Positions 26,622 to 35,670 are shown, counted from the stretch's first letter. The stretch: 64,000 nucleotides of DNA from Clostridium manihotivorum (GCF_004015185.1 NZ_CP025746.1:4605776-4669775), one strand, 5' to 3'. Made by a program: numbers and translations. Notes: generated by a model from the sequence alone, not told the origin.

Positions 26622-27524
26622 ATGAACATTAATTTGATAGGTGTTCCTCTTTTCTATGGATGTGATAGACCAGGCGTAGAATTTGGACCAAATGCCTTAA
26701 GAGATAATGAATTAAGACAAATCCTTAGTGTAGATGGTAAACACAAAATTTATGATTTAGGAAATTTATATGTTGAGACAGTTGACGAAAAAGATAAATA
26801 TACAAACCATAGCGTAATGAAGTATTTATCTCCAATAACTGAAGTGAATACTAATTTAGCTCATATTGTATATAATTCCTTAACTTCTGACTGTTTTCCT
26901 TTTGTTGTTGGTGGGGATCACTCATTAGGCTTAGGATCAGTCGCTGGCGCAGCTAAATTTCATGGTGATGACTTTGGAGTAATATGGATTGATGCCCATG
27001 GTGATATAAATACAGATACTACTTCTCCAAGTGGAAATGTACATGGTATGCCATTAGCTGCTTCAATGGGACTAGGTTACAAGGGCCTTGTAGATATATA
27101 TGTAGAAGGTAGAAAAGTCAAACCATCTAATATTTTCATATTAGGGGCAAGGGATTTAGATAAAGGTGAATTGGATCTAATTAAAGAATTAGGACTTAAC
27201 GTATGGACTACTAAAGCTATAAAAGATAAAGGAACTGAAGAAGTAATTAATGAGTTTTATAATGCTATTCAAGCAGCTAAAATCAACAACTTCCATTTAA
27301 GCTTCGATATTGACTGTTTAGATTCTTCATTAGTACCTGGTACAGGAACTCCTGTAAGCGAAGGTTTATCAATAGAAGAAGTTACTGATATTACAAAGTC
27401 AGTACTTGAAACTAAAAAAGTAAGATCAATGGACTTTGTAGAGTTTAATCCAAAGCTTGATATTGAAGATATAACATTGTCTAGCTGTATTAAAATGCTT
27501 AAAGTAATATCTGAAAATCTCTAA
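26622..27524 (+). CDS. rocF: Arginase
   Basis: Arginase splits arginine into ornithine and urea with two manganese ions. Motifs are FVVGGDHSLGLGS (about 96-108), IWIDAHGDINT (about 121-131) with SGNVHGMPLA just after, and LSFDIDCLDSSLVPGTGTPVSEGL (about 222-245). The SGNVHGMPLA stretch favours arginase over agmatinase. The start is ATG 26622 with GGAGGTG upstream; a TTG frame 33 bases earlier has no site. About 300 residues is normal. It is a single gene divergent from ldh. Confidence 0.88.
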   Translation: MNINLIGVPLFYGCDRPGVEFGPNALRDNELRQILSVDGKHKIYDLGNLYVETVDEKDKYTNHSVMKYLSPITEVNTNLAHIVYNSLTSDCFPFVVGGDHSLGLGSVAGAAKFHGDDFGVIWIDAHGDINTDTTSPSGNVHGMPLAASMGLGYKGLVDIYVEGRKVKPSNIFILGARDLDKGELDLIKELGLNVWTTKAIKDKGTEEVINEFYNAIQAAKINNFHLSFDIDCLDSSLVPGTGTPVSEGLSIEEVTDITKSVLETKKVRSMDFVEFNPKLDIEDITLSSCIKMLKVISENL

Positions 27525-27550
27525 TCTCGGATTCTTATCCGAGATTTTTT
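27523..27550 (+). terminator. Terminator of arginase gene
   Basis: The stem AATCTCGGAT / ATCCGAGATT has a 4-nt loop and a T6 tail. It overlaps the stop codon. Confidence 0.85.
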
Positions 27551-27614
27551 ACTGTCTACGAAAGTATATTTTGCCCCTTGCTAAACCTAGCAATATTGAT
27601 GGTTTAGCATAGCT

Positions 27615-27732
27615 TCAAGTAAAGAGTAAAAAATAAAATTACGTTGCCTGCCATATTTTCCTCACGTACATTCGTAAAGGCAAATGCTCAAAAAATTTAC
27701 TAAAGAAGGTCGCTTCAGCGAATTTTTACTAT
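27615..27732 (-). repeat. Family A repeat in reverse orientation with its hairpin
   Basis: Read leftward: hairpin ATTCGCTGAAGCGACCTTCT..., TTTTTTGAGCATTTGCC, TACGAATGTACGTGAGG, ATGGCAGGCAACGTAAT, TTTTTTACTCTTTACTT. It is the only inverted copy. Its hairpin does not follow any leftward gene, so it looks like part of the repeat itself. Confidence 0.75.
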
Positions 27733-27821
27733 ATTCCCAACTAATTATTATTATTAAAACTTTTCATAACAATAATTTTATTATATTATGTTATTAGAGA
27801 TAATTATGTAAAAAATTAATC

Positions 27822-27960
27822 AACTTATGTCTTGTGATGCAAAATGCTTTATCTTTGTTTAAAAATCTTATGAAGCTAACAATATTATACTAAAATTGCT
27901 TCAGCATAATCAAAATTTTTGATAAAGCCAATCATTTTAAACAACATAAGACTTTAGCTG
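27822..27960. repeat. Long imperfect inverted repeat (about 60-nt arms)
   Basis: The left arm (GTCTTGTGATGCAAAATG, CTTTATC, TTATG, AAGC in order) pairs with the right arm read in reverse. The loop is about 20 nt. The whole could fold into one long hairpin, ending 26 bases before the start of the DnaQ-like exonuclease gene. It does not match families A-C. Confidence 0.6.
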
Positions 27961-27986
27961 ACTTAAGATAACTTTGGAGGATAATA

Positions 27987-28598
27987 ATGAAACTTTTATT
28001 TTTTGATACTGAAACCACAAGTATTAGACCTGGCAGCATATGTCAGTTAAGTTACATAGTGGTGGACTCTTCGACTAAACCTCAAACAACTATTGGTAAA
28101 AACTACTTCTTTACAGTTGACCAGATGGACCCTGCTGCAGAAGAAGTTCATGGTTTCTCAATGGAGAAGTTATATGAGTTAAGTAACGGTATGTACTTCG
28201 AGGACTTAATAGAAGATTTTTATGAAGACTTCATTACAGCAGACTTCGTTATAGGGCACAACGTCTCCTTTGATATAAAGTTTTTAAAACATGAACTTTC
28301 TGGCATGGGAGAAGACTGGGAACCTAAAAGCACTTTCTGTACTATGAATTATTATAAAAATGTCTGTAAGCTACTAAAACCAAACGGTGAATACAAAAAT
28401 CCTAAACTAGAGGAACTAATTAAATTTCTTAATATAACTAAAGATAAGATTGCTCAAACTGCAGACAGCCTATTTGAAGGCAGCGGAAATTACCACGATG
28501 CTCGTTTTGATACAGCTGCCACTTATCTTGCAGTTACAGAAGGAATAAAGCAAAAACATATACCAGCTGGTTACTTTAGTAAGATGATCAATAAATAA
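27987..28598 (+). CDS. DnaQ-like (DEDDh) 3'-5' exonuclease
   Basis: This 203-residue protein has the DEDDh exonuclease motifs. LFFDTETTSIRPG (about 4-16) holds the first D and E, VIGHNVSFDIKFLKHEL (about 91-107) the second D, and NYHDARFDTAATYLAV (about 171-186) the H and last D. It resembles the proofreading subunit of DNA polymerase III or RNase T but stands alone. Substrate unknown. The start follows GGAGG. A long imperfect hairpin lies just upstream. Confidence 0.83.
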   Translation: MKLLFFDTETTSIRPGSICQLSYIVVDSSTKPQTTIGKNYFFTVDQMDPAAEEVHGFSMEKLYELSNGMYFEDLIEDFYEDFITADFVIGHNVSFDIKFLKHELSGMGEDWEPKSTFCTMNYYKNVCKLLKPNGEYKNPKLEELIKFLNITKDKIAQTADSLFEGSGNYHDARFDTAATYLAVTEGIKQKHIPAGYFSKMINK

Positions 28599-28607
28599 TA
28601 ACTTTAA

Positions 28608-28655
28608 TTAAAGCCTGCAATAAGTTCAACAATGAAATTTATTGCAGGCTTTATA
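28608..28655 (+). terminator. Bidirectional terminator of convergent genes
   Basis: The 14-nt arms AAAGCCTGCAATAA / TTATTGCAGGCTTT enclose a loop of about 14 nt. It ends the exonuclease transcript and could stop the facing M48 transcript. Confidence 0.75.
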
Positions 28656-28763
28656 CCTTATTCCTTTAAAATACAATCTATAAAAAGATTCATAAATTGA
28701 TAACTTCTTGAAAACACTTGCTTAACATATAGCTCTTGCATGATTATGCTATTAGTATTAATA

Positions 28764-30065
28764 TTACTTTCCATTAATTATCTTATCAAATCTATAGTTA
28801 CCACTTTCCCAAGGCTTATAATTGTTACTCATATCTATTCTTTCCTTAGGAGTAGGATGATCATATACCCAGAACTTATAAATAGGATTTACATCATCCA
28901 TAGATAAGTTAGTCTCCATAAATCTTGCTTCTAATTTTGCATTAGTTAGATTATCATGAGTCAATTCTATTGCAAACTTATCAGCATCCATTTCGATTTT
29001 TCTAGAATACCAATTGGTAATCGGATCCGACAAGGTAGATAATATTGTAAATACTAAAATAAGCACTGGTATGGCAGCTAAGGATTTATAGCTATTTATA
29101 TTATTTTTTAGAAAGCTCAGCCTTCCTATTATATTTTTTGATATTAAATCTGTGAGCCATAACAACAGTATAGAAAGTATTCCTGAAAGCACTATGGACT
29201 TAGATATATGATTAAGCTTATAATGGCCTATCTCATGAGCAACTACGGACTTGATCTCTTCAGTACTTAACTGATTTATAGTATTATCCCATATGACTAT
29301 TCTTTTTGTATTAAATATACCTGTCATATATGCATTCAGTGCTTTTGTTTCCTTACTCTTGTCCACTTCAAGTATCTTAACATCTCCGATATTAGCTTTC
29401 TTAGCAACTTCAGATATTGCATCCCTCACTTGAACATTTTCTAAAGGCTTAAAGTCGTTAAATAGAGGATCAAATAGTACAGGAGCTAATATACTGCCAA
29501 CAAACCCCACAGGTATTGTAAGAAGCCCTAAGATAATAAACCATCGCTTAAATTTTATAAATATCATATAGGGCACAAAAACAAATATCAATGTTATAAT
29601 AAGAGTAAGTGCAAAGTTTTTTAGGTAATCTTCTAGCCAAAGCAAAAAAGTTAAATTAGAAATTCCTATTATCTTTGCTCTATAAAAAGAGCTAAAAAAA
29701 GACAATGGTATAGACATAATAAGATCAAACATCATATAAAGCGCTGTAAGCTTAAGAAGTTTTATTATCTCAACTCCCTTTAAGCTAGAGGTGATTTTTA
29801 TGCCACCAAGCAATATGAATAAAGCGGGTATTGAAAAAGTAACCACCAATCTCAAAACAAAAAATAATTTAGAAAACTGATAATTAGCTATAGCTCTTTG
29901 AGAAGGTTGTGGGACCAAAACCTTATTATCAGCTACCCTGTATTCAACCTTGTTTGTAGCCTTAATTTGATTTTTTAAGCTTAGTTGGATACCAAAAGTT
30001 AAAATACATGTTATAAAAAATAAAAAAATGAAGATTATAATAGTATTGAGTACAAATTTTTTCAT
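28764..30065 (-). CDS. M48 family (Ste24-type) membrane metallopeptidase
   Basis: The protein has about 433 residues with an N-terminal membrane helix, four or more further helices up to about 220, and the zinc motif VVAHEIGHYKLNH near residue 276. The second-zinc Glu is in SRKIEMDADKFA near 355. It resembles CAAX prenyl protease 1, though bacteria use it for membrane protein turnover. I set the start at ATG 30065 behind GGAGG; the frame extends 27 codons further upstream without a site. A single gene. Confidence 0.87.
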   Translation of the reverse strand: MKKFVLNTIIIFIFLFFITCILTFGIQLSLKNQIKATNKVEYRVADNKVLVPQPSQRAIANYQFSKLFFVLRLVVTFSIPALFILLGGIKITSSLKGVEIIKLLKLTALYMMFDLIMSIPLSFFSSFYRAKIIGISNLTFLLWLEDYLKNFALTLIITLIFVFVPYMIFIKFKRWFIILGLLTIPVGFVGSILAPVLFDPLFNDFKPLENVQVRDAISEVAKKANIGDVKILEVDKSKETKALNAYMTGIFNTKRIVIWDNTINQLSTEEIKSVVAHEIGHYKLNHISKSIVLSGILSILLLWLTDLISKNIIGRLSFLKNNINSYKSLAAIPVLILVFTILSTLSDPITNWYSRKIEMDADKFAIELTHDNLTNAKLEARFMETNLSMDDVNPIYKFWVYDHPTPKERIDMSNNYKPWESGNYRFDKIINGK

Positions 30066-30224
30066 TACAGCTCCTCCCTCCATTATTAATATTATAGTAT
30101 AAATTCTGCTAATTATGAAAAAATATACTTGATTTATTATTTTCATATGTTATAATAATATTGAATTAATTAATAATTATTATTTGTTAATAACACTTTA
30201 TATAAATTTAGGAGGTAATTTGAT

Positions 30225-30386
30225 ATGAAAAGTTATATTTGTGATGTATGTGGGTATGTTTATGATCCAGCTATAGGAGATGAAGACAACGGAATAGCTC
30301 CAGGAACTTCTTTTGAAGATATTCCAGAAGATTGGCTATGTCCTCTATGCGGAGTTGGTAAGGACCAATTTTCAGTAGTTGAATAA
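30225..30386 (+). CDS. Rubredoxin
   Basis: This 53-residue electron carrier was read directly from the sequence (ATG 30225, TAA 30384-30386, GGAGG upstream). Two Cys pairs bind a single iron: YICDVCGYVYD near residues 4-13 and CPLCGVGKDQF near 38-48, with the typical GIAPGTSFEDIPEDW between them. It serves redox partners such as oxygen- or peroxide-removing flavoproteins in anaerobes; the partner here is not known. It is monocistronic, divergent from the M48 gene. Confidence 0.96.
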   Translation: MKSYICDVCGYVYDPAIGDEDNGIAPGTSFEDIPEDWLCPLCGVGKDQFSVVE

Positions 30387-30397
30387 TAATTACTAAA

Positions 30398-30428
30398 GAA
30401 AAAGCTCTAGAATTCTAGAGCTTTTTGT
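30398..30428 (+). terminator. Terminator of rubredoxin gene
   Basis: The perfect palindrome AAAGCTCTAGAATTCTAGAGCTTT is flanked by A and T runs. Confidence 0.85.
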
Positions 30429-30505
30429 TATTCATAATTATAATTTTTAATGTTGTGATTTTTTTAAACTTAATTTAAAAGCTGATTATACTTGGAATAT
30501 TCCAC

Positions 30506-31228
30506 TTATTTTTTTAGCATATTATTGATTTTATCTTGCCACACTTTAGTATATTCTTTATCCATAGGCTTAACATCTTTAAGCCTATATTTCATATTCA
30601 TATTTTCGTACTTGTTTACACCTAAAACATGATATGGAAGAAGCTCAACCTTCTCTACATTCTTAATATTCAATATATACTGTCCTAGCTCCTCAAGATG
30701 CTTCTCACTGTCGGTTATGCCAGGCACAACCACATGTCGTATCCAAAGCTTCTTATTTAGCTTCTGAGCTACCTCTAGGAACTTTATAGACTCATCTACC
30801 TCTGAAAGAGTTAACTGTTTGTACGCTTCTCTTTTTATGTGCTTTATATCAAATAATATCAAGTCCACATACTCTAATATTTCTTCATAAGCACCTAGTC
30901 CATAGCCAGCAGTATCTAAGGTTGTATGTATGCCATTCTCTTTACACAGCTTTAAACACTCTATTAAAAATTCTGGCTGCAATAATGGTTCTCCACCAGA
31001 GAAGGTAACTCCTCCTCCTGATTTCTCAAAGTAGGGTTTAAACCTTAATATTTTTTTTATAAGCTCCTCAGCGCTTGTTTCTGTACCGCTATTGTTACAG
31101 TCCCAGGTGTCTGGATTATGACAGTAGGCACATCTTAGCTTACAGCCTTGAAAAAACACAACAACTCTTATACCTGGTCCATCAACTAATCCCATGGATT
31201 CTATAGAATGAATTTTTCCTTTTATCAT
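30506..31228 (-). CDS. pflA: Pyruvate formate-lyase activating enzyme
   Basis: PflA is a radical SAM enzyme that makes the glycyl radical on PflB. The 240-residue protein has the [4Fe-4S] motif GCKLRCAYCHNPDTW (about 29-43, CxxxCxxC) and the SAM-binding FSGGEPLLQPEF (about 77-88). It also has the family's DIKH and VPGITDSE stretches. The start has GAGGTGG. It lies downstream of pflB on the same strand, but a MITE and a terminator of pflB separate the two, so it is probably transcribed on its own or by read-through. Confidence 0.95.
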   Translation of the reverse strand: MIKGKIHSIESMGLVDGPGIRVVVFFQGCKLRCAYCHNPDTWDCNNSGTETSAEELIKKILRFKPYFEKSGGGVTFSGGEPLLQPEFLIECLKLCKENGIHTTLDTAGYGLGAYEEILEYVDLILFDIKHIKREAYKQLTLSEVDESIKFLEVAQKLNKKLWIRHVVVPGITDSEKHLEELGQYILNIKNVEKVELLPYHVLGVNKYENMNMKYRLKDVKPMDKEYTKVWQDKINNMLKK

Positions 31229-31249
31229 GCTTCCACCTCTTTTATTTTA

Positions 31250-31381
31250 GGCTCTGTTAAATTACTGTGTTGAAATTAAGCGGTCAGTCATCCGATGCTT
31301 AGATGAGCTTACGCTAATTGCTCGCTCATATAGCATCTCCTTCATGACCACTTAATTTCAACAATATTCTTAAACATAGCC
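31250..31381. mobile_element. Family B MITE, full copy with 8-bp target duplication
   Basis: This 132-base element has ends GGCTCTGTTAAATTACTGTG and, reversed, GGCTATGTTTAAGAATATTG. The arms continue as TTGAAATTAAGCGGTCA and TTGAAATTAAGTGGTCA. It is flanked on both sides by TTATTTTA (31242-31249 and 31382-31389). It contains no gene. The end GGCTCTGTT plus an 8-bp duplication recalls IS6-type elements. It sits between pflA and pflB. Confidence 0.85.
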
Positions 31382-31443
31382 TTATTTTAAAGCTTAATCA
31401 TAATTGTACCAATTGTTATACTGTATCCAAAAGCTATCTTTAA

Positions 31444-31473
31444 ATAAAGGAAGCTCTATTGAGCTTCCTTTAA
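31444..31473 (-). terminator. Terminator of pflB
   Basis: The stem AAAGGAAGCTC / GAGCTTCCTTT has a 4-nt loop, directly past the pflB stop. Confidence 0.85.
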
Positions 31474-31477
31474 TTTA

Positions 31478-33703
31478 TTATAAAGTTTCGTGGAATGTTC
31501 TGCTTATTACTTCTAATTGTTGATTTCTTGTAAGTCTGTTGAAGTTAACTGCGTATCCAGATACTCTTATTGTTAGTGTTGGATACTTTTCTGGGTGATC
31601 CATTGCATCCAATAAAGTTTCTCTATTAAATACATTAACATTTAGGTGATGAGCTCCTTGTGAGAAGTATCCATCCATAACTGAAACTAGATTATCTACT
31701 CTCATGTCATGCTCTTTACCTAAAGCATCTGGTACTATCGAGAATGTATTTGATACACCATCTTCACAGAATGGAGTATATGGTATCTTAGCTACAGAGT
31801 TTAAGGATGCTAAAGCTCCATTTGCGTCTCTTCCATGCATTGGGTTTGCTCCTGGTGCAAAAGCTTCTCCTGCTTTTCTTCCATCAGGTGTTGCTCCTGT
31901 TTTCTTACCATAAACAACATTTGATGTTATTGTAAGCACTGAAAGTGTATGCTTTGCATCTCTGTATAGAGGATGCTTCTTTAATTCAGTTGAGAACTTT
32001 TCAACTAATTGTACTGCTAAATCATCTACAGCATCATCATCATTTCCGTACTTAGGGAAGTCTCCTTCTATTTCAAAGTCAACAGCTATTCCATTCTCTC
32101 TTATTGGCTTAACCTTAGCATACTTTATAGCACTTAATGAGTCTACAGCAACTGAAAGTCCTGCTATACCAAAAGCCATAAGTCTTCCTACTTCTGTATC
32201 ATGTAGGGCCATTTGACCTGCTTCATAAGCATATTTATCATGCATATAATGAATTACATTCATTGTATCAACATAAAGCTTAGCAACGTATTCTAATACT
32301 TTATCATAACTTTCCTTAACCTTATCGAAATCAAGAACTTCATCTGTAATAGGTTCAAGGCCTTTTATAACAAGTGAACCCTTCTTTTCATCTACTCCAC
32401 CATTTATTGCATAAAGTAAAGACTTAGCTAGATTGCATCTAGCCCCAAAGAACTGCATTTGTTTTCCAACCTTCATTGCTGAAACACAGCAAGCAATAGC
32501 ATAGTCATCACCGTAAATAGGTCTCATAACATCGTCATTTTCATATTGAATTGAGTCAGTAAGGATAGACATTTCAGCACAGTACTTCTTAAAGTTTTCA
32601 GGAAGCTTTTCAGACCATAGTATCGTTAAGTTTGGTTCTGGAGAAGTTCCAAGATTGATTAATGTATGAAGATATCTGAAGGAGTTCTTTGTAACTAAAG
32701 GCTTACCATTGATACCAACTCCGCCTATTGATTCAGTAACCCAAGTTGGATCCCCTGCAAACAACTCATTGTATTCAGGAGTTCTAAGATGTCTTACTAA
32801 TCTTAGTTTAATTATAAATTGATCTATTATTTCTTGAGCTTCTGCTTCTGTAATAATGCCATTTCTTAAATCTCTTTCAATATAGATATCTAAGAATGTA
32901 CTTGTTCTTCCTAAAGACATAGCAGCTCCATTATTTTCTTTAATAGCTGCCAAGTAACCTAAGTAAACAGCTTGAACCGCTTCTTTTGCATTGCTTGCAG
33001 GAACTGATAGATCAACGCCATACTTTGAAGCCATTGATTTAATATCTTTAAGAGCTCTTATTTGCTCTGAAACTTCTTCTCTCTTTCTTATTAACTCATC
33101 TAAGAAATCGCCTTTTAATTCTTTTAAATCCTTTTTCTTTTCTTCTATTAAATAATCTATGCCATAAAGTGCAACTCTTCTGTAGTCACCAATTATTCTA
33201 CCTCTACCATAAGCATCTGGAAGACCAGTTAAAAGTCCTGCCGATCTAGCAGCTCTTGTTTCTTCACTATAAGCATCAAAAACACCTTGGTTGTGAGTTT
33301 TTCTATACTTAGGAAAATATTCAGTTATATCTTTATCTAATTCATAGCCATAAGCTTCTAGAGATTGTTCTACCATTCTGAAACCACCAAACGGATTTAC
33401 AATTCTCTTAAGAGGTGCATCAGTTTGTAGCCCAACTATTACTTCATTATCTTTGTCTATGTATCCAGGCTCGTAATTGTCGATTCCTGATACTCTATCC
33501 ACAGCAACATCTATAATTCCCTTTTTAATTTCTTCAACTATAAGATTGCTTGATATTTCCCAAACTTTCTTAGTTTTATCTGTTGGACCAGCTAAGAAGC
33601 TCTTGTCTCCTTCATATAATGTGTAATTTTTTTGGATAAAGTTCCTTACGTCAATCTTTTCCTGCCATGTACCTGATTTAAATCCATCCCATTGTTTATA
33701 CAT
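31478..33703 (-). CDS. pflB: Pyruvate formate-lyase
   Basis: PflB turns pyruvate and CoA into acetyl-CoA and formate by radical chemistry. The 741-residue enzyme has the catalytic Cys pair in ACCVSAMKVGKQ (about 400-411) and the C-terminal glycyl radical loop TIRVSGYAVNFNRL (about 711-724). The pattern around FGGFRMVEQS and GLPDAYGRGRIIGDYRR is typical. Length is normal, and the start has GGAGG. The activating enzyme follows. A probable Rex box lies 208 bases upstream. Confidence 0.97.
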   Translation of the reverse strand: MYKQWDGFKSGTWQEKIDVRNFIQKNYTLYEGDKSFLAGPTDKTKKVWEISSNLIVEEIKKGIIDVAVDRVSGIDNYEPGYIDKDNEVIVGLQTDAPLKRIVNPFGGFRMVEQSLEAYGYELDKDITEYFPKYRKTHNQGVFDAYSEETRAARSAGLLTGLPDAYGRGRIIGDYRRVALYGIDYLIEEKKKDLKELKGDFLDELIRKREEVSEQIRALKDIKSMASKYGVDLSVPASNAKEAVQAVYLGYLAAIKENNGAAMSLGRTSTFLDIYIERDLRNGIITEAEAQEIIDQFIIKLRLVRHLRTPEYNELFAGDPTWVTESIGGVGINGKPLVTKNSFRYLHTLINLGTSPEPNLTILWSEKLPENFKKYCAEMSILTDSIQYENDDVMRPIYGDDYAIACCVSAMKVGKQMQFFGARCNLAKSLLYAINGGVDEKKGSLVIKGLEPITDEVLDFDKVKESYDKVLEYVAKLYVDTMNVIHYMHDKYAYEAGQMALHDTEVGRLMAFGIAGLSVAVDSLSAIKYAKVKPIRENGIAVDFEIEGDFPKYGNDDDAVDDLAVQLVEKFSTELKKHPLYRDAKHTLSVLTITSNVVYGKKTGATPDGRKAGEAFAPGANPMHGRDANGALASLNSVAKIPYTPFCEDGVSNTFSIVPDALGKEHDMRVDNLVSVMDGYFSQGAHHLNVNVFNRETLLDAMDHPEKYPTLTIRVSGYAVNFNRLTRNQQLEVISRTFHETL

Positions 33704-33910
33704 GAAATTACCTCCTTTTTGCAGCTTATTGCTACATTTAAAGACTATAATAATATTATACTATATTAGTACACATTTGTTAATAGCTTTTTTCATTTGA
33801 AATGCAGTTTCAATATATATTATACTATTATCATTTTTTTATGCCTTATATTAAATTATACCTAAATTATGGCGTATTTCTACATTAATTTGCATATAAA
33901 ATCATAATGT

Positions 33911-33928
33911 TTGTTTATATTTTAACAA
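33911..33928. promoter_or_regulatory. Candidate Rex operator upstream of pflB
   Basis: TTGTTTATATTTTAACAA matches the clostridial Rex consensus TTGTTAANNNNTTAACAA with a single mismatch. Rex senses NADH/NAD and controls fermentation genes in clostridia, which fits pflB. A further half-like site, TTGTTAATAGC, lies at about 33778. Confidence 0.6.
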
Positions 33929-34037
33929 TATCACAGTGTTAAGTAAATGGAATCTGAAGGTCTTAATTACATAAACTTCAAGTTCATATTTTAACAATGC
34001 TACCTTACTCATTCTGTATAATCATCATTCACATGTA

Positions 34038-34066
34038 TTAAACTCTCACTATTAGTGAGAGTTTAA
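34038..34066 (-). terminator. Palindrome, probable pyr operon terminator
   Basis: TTAAACTCTCACT / AGTGAGAGTTTAA forms a 13-bp stem with a 3-nt loop about 95 bases past the pyrE stop. The T-run is short, so termination may be weak. Confidence 0.5.
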
Positions 34067-34160
34067 ATTATACAAAATTATATTAGTTCTTTGCATAAAT
34101 TAATTAAAGAATAACACTAATAACTAGTTATTTTTAATACTATACTTTAACAGTGCTATA

Positions 34161-34721
34161 CTATTTTATATTTCTGCTACCAGGCTTTATATATGGAATA
34201 TTTTCTTTACATAATGGACATTCATCTTTTTCATAGGATTCTATTTCAAGCTTTATAGCGCTTACCATAGGATAGTCTGTTACATTTCCAGTAGTTCTAT
34301 CAACAATACAAGCTACTGCTACAACTTCTCCACCTAGGCTTTCTATAACCTTTGCAGCTTCTTTGAATGATTTGCCTGTAGTTACTACATCTTCAGTTAT
34401 AACAACCTTTTGCCCTGGCTTTATAGTAAAGCCTCTTCTCAAAGTCATTTCTCCGTTTTCTCTTTCTGTAAATATAGCGGGCTTACCTAACTGTCTTCCT
34501 ACTTCATAAGCTACTATAACGCCCCCCATCGCTGGTCCTACTACTAGATCAAAATCTATCTCAGATAATTGTTTTGCTACAACACTTAGTACTTTTTCTG
34601 CTTTGTCTGGATGTTGTAATAGCTTAGCGCATTGGCAGTATCTATTTGAATGCTTTCCTGATGATAACAAAAAATGTCCTTCTAATAATGCTTCTACTTC
34701 CTTTAATATCTCTAAAACCAT
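34161..34721 (-). CDS. pyrE: Orotate phosphoribosyltransferase
   Basis: PyrE joins orotate to PRPP, giving orotidine 5'-phosphate. The 186-residue enzyme has SGKHSNRYCQCAKL (about 21-34), GPAMGGVIVAYEVGRQLG, ERENGEMTLRRGF and the PRPP loop VVITEDVVTTGKS (about 106-118). The C-terminal CPLCKE adds two Cys of unknown use. It is the last gene of pyrBICFKDE, 41 bases after pyrD. Confidence 0.95.
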   Translation of the reverse strand: MVLEILKEVEALLEGHFLLSSGKHSNRYCQCAKLLQHPDKAEKVLSVVAKQLSEIDFDLVVGPAMGGVIVAYEVGRQLGKPAIFTERENGEMTLRRGFTIKPGQKVVITEDVVTTGKSFKEAAKVIESLGGEVVAVACIVDRTTGNVTDYPMVSAIKLEIESYEKDECPLCKENIPYIKPGSRNIK

Positions 34722-34762
34722 ATCTTACATCTCCTCTTAAATTATAAATTTATATATTACTT

Positions 34763-35659
34763 TTATATGATCCCAACTATTTCATTTATATCCTTTATTC
34801 CTTGCTCTTCTAAGAACCTTTCTAGATCTCTTATTATATCCACTGCTGCCATGGGGTTTACAAAATTCACAGTACCTAACTGAACAGCTTTGGCTCCTGC
34901 CATAAGGAATTCTATCACATCATTGGCATTCATAATTCCACCAAGACCTATTACAGGTATATCTACAGCCTTAGATACTTCATATACCATCCTTAAAGCT
35001 ATAGGCTTAACTGCCGGTCCTGATAATCCTGCAAAAGTATTGTCAAACACAGGCTTTCTCTTCTTTATATCTATAGCCATAGCTTTTACCGTATTTATTA
35101 AAGACAAGGAGTCAGCCCCTGCTTTAGCACAACTTAAAGCCATGTCCACTATATTCTCTGCATTAGGAGAAAGCTTAACCATAAGAGGTTTAGTTGTTAC
35201 CTTTCTAACCTTAGAAACTACTTCCTCTGCGACTTCACACTTTATTCCAAAAGCCATTCCACCAGATTTGACATTAGGACAAGATATATTTAATTCAATC
35301 ATATCTATATCAGTCTTATCTAGCTTTGAAGCACCTATTTCATAATCATCAATAGTACTTCCACCTAAGTTAGCTATTATATTGGTATCAATTTTCCTCA
35401 TCTTAGGTAAGACTTCATGTATAAATGCATCTACTCCAGGATTTTGTAGACCTACACTATTCATCATTCCAGAAGCTGTTTCAAACACCCTTATACCACC
35501 ATTTCCTTGGCGTTTATTTAGAGTCAACCCTTTTGAACTAATGCCTCCTAAGATCCCTACATCATAGAAATCCGCATATTCTTCCCCAAATCCAAAGGTT
35601 CCTGAAGCCGCGATAAGAGGATTTTTAAAATCTATTCCATTTATATTTACCTTTAGCAT
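34763..35659 (-). CDS. pyrD: Dihydroorotate dehydrogenase B, catalytic subunit
   Basis: This FMN enzyme oxidises dihydroorotate to orotate and passes electrons to the PyrK subunit and NAD. The 298-residue protein has NPLIAASGTFGFGEEYA (about 13-29), ELNISCPNVKSGG (about 122-134; the Cys is the class 1B base), LVMVKLSPN-type MVKLSPN and IGLGGIMNANDV. Length is normal for PyrDB. It is 11 bases after pyrK, as expected for a complex made from one mRNA. Confidence 0.96.
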   Translation of the reverse strand: MLKVNINGIDFKNPLIAASGTFGFGEEYADFYDVGILGGISSKGLTLNKRQGNGGIRVFETASGMMNSVGLQNPGVDAFIHEVLPKMRKIDTNIIANLGGSTIDDYEIGASKLDKTDIDMIELNISCPNVKSGGMAFGIKCEVAEEVVSKVRKVTTKPLMVKLSPNAENIVDMALSCAKAGADSLSLINTVKAMAIDIKKRKPVFDNTFAGLSGPAVKPIALRMVYEVSKAVDIPVIGLGGIMNANDVIEFLMAGAKAVQLGTVNFVNPMAAVDIIRDLERFLEEQGIKDINEIVGII

Positions 35660-35670
35660 AGCATCACTCC

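Larger units (their letters stand above)
33704..34160. other. pflB upstream region and pyrE downstream region
   Basis: This 457-base AT-rich stretch holds the pflB promoter region, a Rex-like box (33911-33928) and a palindrome near the pyr operon end (34038-34066). TATAGTATAATA-type sequence (minus strand, about 33755-33770) could be the -10 region of pflB. No coding frame is credible. Confidence 0.5.

Noticed and set aside
31382..31389. TTATTTTA as a fixed part of the MITE rather than a target duplication
   Set aside because: The same sequence precedes the 63500 copy, which gave doubt, but the 55705 copy has different flanks (TATTTTTA on both sides), so a duplication with a preference for A/T targets fits better.
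34890..35345. 151-residue frame antisense to pyrD
   Set aside because: It lies wholly in pyrD, which has all its motifs; the antisense frame has no start signal or family match.
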